Position numbers and translations under genes: made by a program
From: a virus
IMG/VR virus record: IMGVR_UViG_3300027970_001598
Span: 1-30,117 of that record
Strand: one strand, 5' to 3'
DNA length: 30,117 nucleotides
Shown: positions 24,540 through 30,117 of the stretch, piece after piece
How positions within the stretch are numbered: position 1 is the first letter of the stretch
How the letters are laid out: every line of letters begins with the position of its first letter
The notes under the pieces: model-generated
Databases searched by the model: none
The model's input: only the letters and a program-made list of their open reading frames with translations
What the model was told of the DNA's origin: nothing

Positions 24540-25218
24540 TTTAATGAAAAAAGTATATGAGTTTTGGGGAATGCAGCGTAGTGGAAATCACGCTATTTTA
24601 AACTGGCAACTGGAAAATTTTTGTGACGACTCACAAAAACAGCCTATACTGGATGACTTTTGCTTTCATACCAGCAATACTCTTTTCTTAAATGCAATTA
24701 TGTTGAATGATAAAAAAAATATCACTGATAGCGATCTAAGAAAATGCTTAAAATTAAAATTTAATAACATAATACTTTCTTACTAAGATTCAAATTTTGA
24801 TAAAAGTTTGGGTCTACCATGTAAGCAGTTTGTTATCATGCGAAATCTTGAAAATTTAGTTGCAAGTAGAATGTATGGAGTGGATCAAGAGTGGCCAGTA
24901 GACGATAATTTTTTTGAAATGTGGGAAACATATGCAAGAAGCAACATACCCAAGATTCATTACGATAAATGGTTAGTTGATAAGTCATATAGAGATTCCA
25001 TTGCGCAAATGTTTAACACTGATAATAAAGACATTACTAGTATAATGAGCGTAGCAGGAGGTGGATCATCCTTCATTGGCATCAAATTAGATAAACCAGA
25101 AAATTTATTAACAAGATACCAACAGATAGATATACCACCAGATATAAAAAAGAAAATTATGTATTATGGTGAACGCAATCCAGAATTTTGTAATCTTGCA
25201 CAACTGAAGGACATTTGA
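24532..25218 (+). pseudogene. Sulfotransferase-like gene interrupted by one in-frame stop
   Basis: One frame encodes a complete small P-loop sulfotransferase-like protein of about 228 residues except for TAA at 24784-24786 (codon 85). Before it: YEFWGMQRSGNHAILNW (9-25), the phosphosulfate-binding loop of PAPS sulfotransferases. After it: FVIMRNLENLVASRMYG (the 3'-phosphate-binding R and S), IHYDKWLVDKSYRD and AGGGSSFIGIK, all typical of this family. The stop lies in LSY-stop-DSN where relatives commonly have SYED, so a single G-to-T change of a Glu codon explains it. Options are a recent pseudogene, readthrough, two separate chains, or a sequence error. It overlaps the glycosyltransferase before it and ends next to the fiber relic. 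Confidence 0.75.
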
Positions 25219-25221
25219 TAT

Positions 25222-25260
25222 GCGCTGAAAAAAGTGGCATCGCTGGAATTTAAATCTTGA
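25222..25260 (+). repeat. Relic of a tail fiber 3' end
   Basis: Thirteen codons read ALKKVASLEFKS and stop, against [13 protein letters not shown] and stop at the end of fiber B (19784-19825). The bases GCATCGCTGGAATT are identical, and TAAATCTTGA differs from the fiber copy in one base. No longer open frame leads into it: upstream the match is lost within a few bases. It lies directly after the broken sulfotransferase and marks the right border of the AT-rich cassette. Confidence 0.75.
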
Positions 25261-25309
25261 CATTACATGACCAAGGCTATATAGTTGTATTAGTTCCCAG
25301 GGAAATCTG

Positions 25310-25954
25310 ATGAAAAAAATATTGATTGCTACTCCGTGCCTTGATCAAAAGGTTGATGCTTACTTTGTACATAGCCTATGCGAATCTATCAAGCTGGGCA
25401 TTAAACACAATCTGGACATTCGGTGTGTGTTTCTAGCAAACGAAAGCATTTTGCCAATGGCCAGAAATGAACTTTTTGCCCTGGCATACAAAGAAAATTA
25501 CGACACAATGGTGTTCATTGACGACGACGAGAGTTGGGATGAAACTGCACTGATTGAAATCATACAATCTGAAAAAGATGTAGTCGCGTTACCAGTTGTT
25601 AACAAAGGTGATAAAGATATTACTTTCAATGTTTGGTTAACCAAAGACACTAAAAAAGATGAATCTGACGGATACATAAAGATCAACAAATGCGGTACAG
25701 GTTTTTTAAAACTCTCAAGAAAAGTAATTGAGGACCTGTGGAACTCAAACACAGAGCTGGTTTTTAGAAATAAAAAAATAAAAAACATCTGCGAGTACAC
25801 ACATGTCAACGGTGATTTTGTTGGCGAAGACATAACACTTGCTGGCAAAATCAAAGATCTTGGATACGATATCTGGCTTAACCCAAACCATACTGTGTCG
25901 CATATAGGTAACAAAATGTATCGAGGCGACTTCAAGCTCAAGAACAATTTATGA
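25310..25954 (+). CDS. GT2/Anp1-like glycosyltransferase
   Basis: 214 residues, a compact GT-A enzyme. It begins MKKILIATPCLDQKVDAYFV, has NESILPMARNELF (44-56) and the acidic motif VFIDDDESWDE (68-78), where the DDD would bind metal and nucleotide sugar. FNVWLTKDT, then GTGFLKLSRKVIEDLW and the late VGEDITLAGKIKDLGYDIW are the acceptor and GED-like motifs of phage and bacterial GT2 proteins. Base composition is less AT-rich than the cassette to its left, so it probably belongs to the older resident set. It overlaps the next gene by 4 bases (ATGA). A GGGAAA before the ATG may serve as ribosome site. Confidence 0.8.
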   Translation: MKKILIATPCLDQKVDAYFVHSLCESIKLGIKHNLDIRCVFLANESILPMARNELFALAYKENYDTMVFIDDDESWDETALIEIIQSEKDVVALPVVNKGDKDITFNVWLTKDTKKDESDGYIKINKCGTGFLKLSRKVIEDLWNSNTELVFRNKKIKNICEYTHVNGDFVGEDITLAGKIKDLGYDIWLNPNHTVSHIGNKMYRGDFKLKNNL

Positions 25955-27249
25955 TTGACATCATCATCCCCACAATGTGGATGGCAAAAACTACCACTGC
26001 TGCAATACAAAAATATTGCAAAAATCCAAAAGTCAACAAAATCATCTTGGTGGACAATAACAGCAAGATGCGTCCCTCTGAATTTTCTAAAATCATATCC
26101 GATCCCAAGATTGAATATGTGTGTTACAATAAGAACATATATGTTAATCCGGCCTGGAATGAAGGTTACTTTAGAAGCACTTCGGAAATTATTGCAATCA
26201 TCAATGATGATATTGTGGTCGAGGACGACGTGTTTGACCTAGTGTTAAATCACAATTTAAAATCAGGAGACTTGGTTGGAGTTAATCTCCGCGGATACCA
26301 AGATAATTATAAAATTGATGATCACATAGAAACCAAAGAAGAGATCATCAAGTTAAACTACGATCGAACATCACCTATCGGTGGTCAGTTGTGGGCATTT
26401 GGCATATGTATGTTCATGCATAGAAGCACATACAAAATTATTCCTAGTTTGTATCAGATTTGGTATGGAGATGATTATCTTGCACAGAATGCAAAAAACG
26501 TGTACGGGATCAATAGCAATCGGATAAAGGGTAACATTTCTGAGACTCTTAAAACATTTAATAATCCCAACGATGATGTTTCTAAACGAATAGAATTGGA
26601 TTCAAAAAACTTTTTGATGTTTAGTCATTTTTATAATGAAAAAAAGTGGGATCTACCCAACAACATGATTAAAATGTATGAGAGTCAACGGAAATCCGCA
26701 ACACAGAACAAACAAGATGTATTTGAAGTTGAGTATCAACGTGCAAAAAAAACATCAAGCGATATCAATCAAAACTTGCCTGTACTTTATGAATTGGCCA
26801 AAGAGTGCGACACTATAGTTGAGATGGGAGTTAGAACTGGAGTGAGCACTCGTGCTTTTCTAAACACAGATGCTTCACTGATATCAATTGATATTCAAAA
26901 GAATGCAAAAGTTGAAAAACTGTTTGCATTGGCTGATGCCAGTGGAAAATCCTGCCAATACATGATTGGTGATACGTTGAAGATTGAAATTCCAGAAACA
27001 GACCTACTGTTCATTGATACGCTACATACATACGAACAATTAACACAAGAGTTAAAACTGCACGGAAACAAAGCAAAAAAGTATTTGATTTTTCATGACA
27101 CACACACGTTTGGAGTGACGGGTGAGATTGGTATTGATAAAAAAGGTCTCATGCCTGCTGTTATTGAATTTGTAATTGCAAACCCACATTGGGGATTTTA
27201 TATCCATAAGACAAATAACAATGGGTTAACTGTTTTAAAACGTTCGTAA
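25951..27249 (+). CDS. Fusion of GT2-like glycosyltransferase and SAM methyltransferase
   Basis: 432 residues. Residues 1-~225 are GT2-like: MIDIIIPTMWMAKTTT, IILVDNNSKM (31-40), PAWNEGYFRS, IIAIINDDIVVEDDVF (80-95) and GGQLWAFGICMFMHRSTY. Residues ~270-432 are a Methyltransf_24-type or cephalosporin-hydroxylase-like methyltransferase: IVEMGVRTGVSTRAFL (from ~289), ISIDIQKN, LLFIDTLHTYEQL (~352-364) and YLIFHDTHTFG (~378-388). A single chain that adds and methylates a sugar is plausible but inferred. The central FYNEKKWDLPNNMIKMYESQ region is a linker. Translationally coupled to the preceding gene through a 4-base overlap. Confidence 0.85.
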   Translation: MIDIIIPTMWMAKTTTAAIQKYCKNPKVNKIILVDNNSKMRPSEFSKIISDPKIEYVCYNKNIYVNPAWNEGYFRSTSEIIAIINDDIVVEDDVFDLVLNHNLKSGDLVGVNLRGYQDNYKIDDHIETKEEIIKLNYDRTSPIGGQLWAFGICMFMHRSTYKIIPSLYQIWYGDDYLAQNAKNVYGINSNRIKGNISETLKTFNNPNDDVSKRIELDSKNFLMFSHFYNEKKWDLPNNMIKMYESQRKSATQNKQDVFEVEYQRAKKTSSDINQNLPVLYELAKECDTIVEMGVRTGVSTRAFLNTDASLISIDIQKNAKVEKLFALADASGKSCQYMIGDTLKIEIPETDLLFIDTLHTYEQLTQELKLHGNKAKKYLIFHDTHTFGVTGEIGIDKKGLMPAVIEFVIANPHWGFYIHKTNNNGLTVLKRS

Positions 27250-27277
27250 ATTACTAGATAAATATATTGAGGAAAAC

Positions 27278-28174
27278 ATGAAGTATAGCATTTTTCACCT
27301 GCAAGGTGGTATTGGAAAACATGTCGCTGCCACGGCGGTAGCAAGAGTGATCAAAAATAATCATCCGGATAGAAAGCTCATTGTGGTATGTGCATATCCA
27401 GATATTTTTATCAACTTACCTTTTGTTGATAGAGTATTTACACTGGGCAATACCAGTTATTTCTATCAAGAGTTTGTGCAAGACAAAGATTCTATCTTGT
27501 TCCATCACGAACCGTATTATACCACTAATCACATACACAAGAGAAAAAAGTTAATTGAAAATTGGTGTGATATGTATGGGTTGAAATACAGTGGCGAACA
27601 ACCAGAATTGAAGTTCAACAAGTTACAATATGATATTTCTAAAGGTTTCTGGGGCAGGAAAAAACCCATAATGTTTTTACACACCAATGGTGGCATGATG
27701 ACAAATGATGCCAAACCATACGCCTGGACACGAGACATGCCTGTTGATGTTGCACAGGAACTGGTTGATCACTATAAAAAAGACTATCATATATATCAGG
27801 TTACCAAACTCAACTCACCAAAATTACAAGGTGCTGAACACATTTTTGCCACACAACAACAGTCGCTGTCTTTGATGGAGTTGTTCAGTATTTTGCTGCA
27901 CAGTAAAAAACGTATTTTGATTGATTCTTGCCTACAACATGCCGCAGCAGCAATGAAACGCAAATCTACAGTGTTGTGGAATGGCACAAGCCCCAAGGTA
28001 TTTGGATACGATTTGCATGAGAATATCTGTACAGATATCCCTTATGACTTTAAACTTCCAGGCAGTTACTTATTTGACTTTGATTTCAACGGAAACGAAG
28101 TTGAATACCCCTTTACTGACGAGGTCAAACTGTTCGACATAAATAAGATTATCGAGTCAGTTGATAAACAATAA
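27278..28174 (+). CDS. GT9-like glycosyltransferase (ADP-heptose transferase-like)
   Basis: 298 residues. The N-terminus FHLQGGIGKHVAATAVARVI (6-25) with the following KLIVVCAYPDIFINLPFVDRVF matches the first Rossmann half of GT9 heptosyltransferase-like proteins. In the second half, LMELFSILLHSKKRILIDSCLQHAAAAM corresponds to the family's D-(S/T)-x-x-x-H-x-A-A motif, with Cys-Leu-Gln in the middle. It is smaller than typical heptosyltransferases (about 340 residues). The final ~50 residues (DFDFNGNEVEYPFTDEVKLFDI) are unlike the family. The start has a good TTGAGGAAAAC. Substrate unknown. A single TAAATA lies 19 bases upstream of the ATG, probably too close to be a promoter for this gene. 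Confidence 0.75.
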   Translation: MKYSIFHLQGGIGKHVAATAVARVIKNNHPDRKLIVVCAYPDIFINLPFVDRVFTLGNTSYFYQEFVQDKDSILFHHEPYYTTNHIHKRKKLIENWCDMYGLKYSGEQPELKFNKLQYDISKGFWGRKKPIMFLHTNGGMMTNDAKPYAWTRDMPVDVAQELVDHYKKDYHIYQVTKLNSPKLQGAEHIFATQQQSLSLMELFSILLHSKKRILIDSCLQHAAAAMKRKSTVLWNGTSPKVFGYDLHENICTDIPYDFKLPGSYLFDFDFNGNEVEYPFTDEVKLFDINKIIESVDKQ

Positions 28175-28186
28175 AGTGAGAAACAC

Positions 28187-29152
28187 ATGAAAGACATGAT
28201 CAAAGAAATTATACGTGAAGAAATGATGAAGACTATGATGAAGAAATACTACTTCATGTCCGGGTTACCTCGGTCTGGTAGCACTTTGCTTTCTGCAATC
28301 TTGAATCAAAATCCCAGAATGCACTCAGGTCCAAGTTCACCTGTGGTGGGGATCATGCTCACCCTTGAGAATGCAATTGCCAATGATGAATTATTTTTAG
28401 CTTACCCAAAACCAGAACAGGCAGGCAAAATAATTAGCAATGTGATTGAAAACTATTACTCAGACGTGGATAAACCAGTTATCATTGATAAAAATCGTTC
28501 TTGGGTGAATCGCATGCATTACATTCCTGGATACTTTGGCGTTGAACCAAAAATTCTTTGCCCAGTCAGAAACATTGATGAAATTTTGACATCATTCATT
28601 ACTATGTATCGTAGAAATCCATTTGATGGAAACAGCAAAGTTAACTTCATGGATGAGATGTTGATCAAAAGTAACATACCACTCAATGATGAAAATAGAT
28701 GTGAACTCTTGGCCAGCCCCAATGGTATACTTGGACAAAGTTACAATGGCATTCGTCAAGCAATCATGGAAGGCAGGGGAAAACAAATTCATTTCATTGA
28801 GTATGATGATTTGACAAATAATCCCAACGAGACCATGCGTAAGATTTATGAGTTTCTGGAAGAAGAATATTTTGAACATGATTTTTCAAACATACAGAAC
28901 ATTCATAAAGAACACGATGCAGAAGTGTATGGTCTTGCAGACATGCACCATGTGCGTGAAACTTTAGAAAAAGTTTCTGCAGACCCAGTGGAAATTTTAC
29001 CTGAAACAACAATTAAAAAATGTGAAGGTGCAGAGTTCTGGAGAACTCTGAATGAAGTTTATGATGAAACGCAGGAGTTGGATCTTGATGAAACATCAGC
29101 AGATGTAGATGAATTGTCAGATCAAAATGATACAAAACTAATAGGAGAATAA
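28187..29152 (+). CDS. PAPS-dependent sulfotransferase (Sulfotransfer_3-like)
   Basis: 321 residues. Such enzymes transfer sulfate from PAPS to a hydroxyl or amine, here probably of a glycan. The 5'-phosphosulfate loop is FMSGLPRSGSTLLSAIL (23-39); the 3'-phosphate motif is CPVRNIDEILTSF (125-137) with R128 and S136; FIEYDDLTNNPNETMRKIYEFL is the usual third block. Family resemblance is strong and the length usual, with an 18-residue Met/Glu/Lys-rich N-terminal extension before KKYYF. The acidic C-terminus (~residue 290-321, DETQELDLDETSADVDE) is extra. It belongs to a different sulfotransferase group from the broken gene at 24532. It lies 12 bases after the GT9-like gene and 1 base before the next ORF. 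Confidence 0.88.
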   Translation: MKDMIKEIIREEMMKTMMKKYYFMSGLPRSGSTLLSAILNQNPRMHSGPSSPVVGIMLTLENAIANDELFLAYPKPEQAGKIISNVIENYYSDVDKPVIIDKNRSWVNRMHYIPGYFGVEPKILCPVRNIDEILTSFITMYRRNPFDGNSKVNFMDEMLIKSNIPLNDENRCELLASPNGILGQSYNGIRQAIMEGRGKQIHFIEYDDLTNNPNETMRKIYEFLEEEYFEHDFSNIQNIHKEHDAEVYGLADMHHVRETLEKVSADPVEILPETTIKKCEGAEFWRTLNEVYDETQELDLDETSADVDELSDQNDTKLIGE

Positions 29153-29153
29153 A

Positions 29154-29420
29154 ATGGGAAACACACCAAGAACACTTGAACAAATTCAAGGAACAATTCG
29201 TGCAGCACGAGACAGCGTTTGGGTTATCTCTGATGAGATTGAAAAACTAACCACAAGAGGTGAATTGACCAATGAAGGTCGTGGAAATCTTGAACGAAAT
29301 GTTGGTCATTTAAAACTAGTTGTTGCGGACACAGAACTTGTGGCATCTGGTGAAGATATTGCTGATCTACATAGTGCTATTGTAGCAGGCGAACAAGCAT
29401 TGGAAAATAATCCAGCTTAA
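29154..29420 (+). CDS. Small helical protein of unknown function
   Basis: 88 residues, entirely helix-prone: RTLEQIQGTIRAARDSVWVI, then ERNVGHLKLVVADTELVA and HSAIVAGEQALENN. There is no signal peptide, membrane segment or Cys. It has a good AGGAG ribosome site and begins one base after the sulfotransferase stop, so it is co-expressed with it. I do not recognise the family. A short two- or three-helix bundle could be an adaptor or small virion component, but nothing in the sequence decides. Confidence 0.6.
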   Translation: MGNTPRTLEQIQGTIRAARDSVWVISDEIEKLTTRGELTNEGRGNLERNVGHLKLVVADTELVASGEDIADLHSAIVAGEQALENNPA

Positions 29421-29480
29421 ACGCTACTCGAATCACAACAGATTTAATTCTGTGTAATTTGTGTCTGCATAAATGTATGT

Positions 29481-30117
29481 GTGACTACATCATTATCTCA
29501 ACAAATATATAAAAACGGGCTAGCCAAGCCCGTGATCGCTGCCGGCGGCAGTGTACATCCGCTGATCATCCCAGCTGATTCATCAGGCACCGGCCTAATG
29601 AATCCGTCTATCTATATAGACGGACAAACAATTTTGGTAAATCTACGCCATGTGAATTATACACTATGGCATAGTGAACACAAAAAGTTTGAACACAGAT
29701 ACGGACCGCTGCAATATCTACATCCAGAAAACGATATTCATCTTCGCACATGGAACTACATGTGCATATTAAACCCTGATCTCACAATCAGACAAGTGAC
29801 AAAAGTGGACACATCTGAATGTGATAAAGAACCAATCTGGGAATTTGTGGGGTTAGAAGATGCAAGATTGGTAAGATGGGATCACAAATTGTGGTTAACT
29901 GGAGTACGTAGAGATACTACCACTCACGGTGAAGGACGTATGGAACTGTCAGAGATTGATATGTTCCTGGATCAAGTTAAAGAAACCACACGCAAGCGTA
30001 TTCCTGCACTGGGAGATAACACTAGCTATTGTGAGAAAAACTGGATGCCGGTACTGGATCAACCGTTTACCTATGTCAAGTGGACCAATCCTACAGAAGT
30101 AGTAAAATACGATATCA
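29481..30117 (+). CDS. GH130-like glycoside phosphorylase/hydrolase-like protein (partial, runs off the right edge)
   Basis: At least 212 residues, open to the end of the window. The frame is open from 29448; GTG at 29481 (MTTSLSQQIYKNGLAKPV...) is the first plausible start, with no good ribosome site. Features suggest a five-bladed propeller of the GH130/DUF377 type: GLMNPSIYIDGQTILVNLRH near the N-terminus, WEFVGLEDARLVRWDHKLWL (about 118-137, the E-D-x-R-L motif that family members use around the active site), GVRRD, then CEKNWMPV (the E-K-N motif). Members cleave or phosphorolyse mannosides; whether this one is active cannot be judged. The last ~60 bases before it hold no other feature. 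Confidence 0.6.
   Translation, partial: MTTSLSQQIYKNGLAKPVIAAGGSVHPLIIPADSSGTGLMNPSIYIDGQTILVNLRHVNYTLWHSEHKKFEHRYGPLQYLHPENDIHLRTWNYMCILNPDLTIRQVTKVDTSECDKEPIWEFVGLEDARLVRWDHKLWLTGVRRDTTTHGEGRMELSEIDMFLDQVKETTRKRIPALGDNTSYCEKNWMPVLDQPFTYVKWTNPTEVVKYDI

Noticed and set aside
24532-25218. Reading 24532-24786 and 24808-25218 as two independent genes
   Set aside because: They are in the same frame, separated by one stop, and only together make a complete sulfotransferase motif set; the second half has no ribosome site.

Overview
The window is a piece of a tailed-phage genome of the T4-like (contractile-tail myovirus) group. The main evidence is the T4 head-gene order at the left end: the end of portal gp20, a small conserved gene, a gp67-like core protein, gp21 protease, gp22 scaffold and gp23 major capsid protein. 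All are on the plus strand with T4-like motifs. The fiber modules and the many glycosyltransferase genes resemble those of aquatic T4-like phages, but nothing here identifies the host. I see no tRNA, integrase, IS element or CRISPR array.

Layout. 1-4428: head morphogenesis block, closed by a strong terminator. 4546-5292: a GIY-YIG homing endonuclease with a terminator on each side. 5396-19825: adhesion region with two giant fiber genes (2282 and 1562 residues). They share a virion-proximal N-terminus, collagen-like Gly-X-X stretches, long arrays of about 17-residue NTTG/FFG/AG repeats and an S74 self-cleaving chaperone. Between them lie a minus-strand TPR-glycosyltransferase, a probable virion protein and an LGNG-motif protein. 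19854-25218: a strikingly AT-rich cassette with a methyltransferase, four GT32-like (DXD) glycosyltransferase domains or genes, and a sulfotransferase broken by one in-frame stop. The cassette ends at a 39-base relic of the fiber gene's 3' end. 25310-30117: further glycan genes (GT2-like; GT2 plus methyltransferase fusion; GT9-like; second sulfotransferase), a small helical protein and a partial GH130-like gene.

How the parts may fit (inference). The fibers present dozens of N-X-T tripeptides and Thr-rich collagen triplets. Around them are about eight glycosyltransferase domains, two methyltransferase domains, two sulfotransferases and a sugar-hydrolase-like protein. A coherent hypothesis is a phage-encoded system that builds and attaches a methylated, sulfated glycan, either on the virion fibers or capsid or on the host surface. 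The strongest observations are the relic-bounded cassette, the nonsense-interrupted sulfotransferase, the cysteine-rich fiber repeats, and the S74 domain followed by an extra tip domain.
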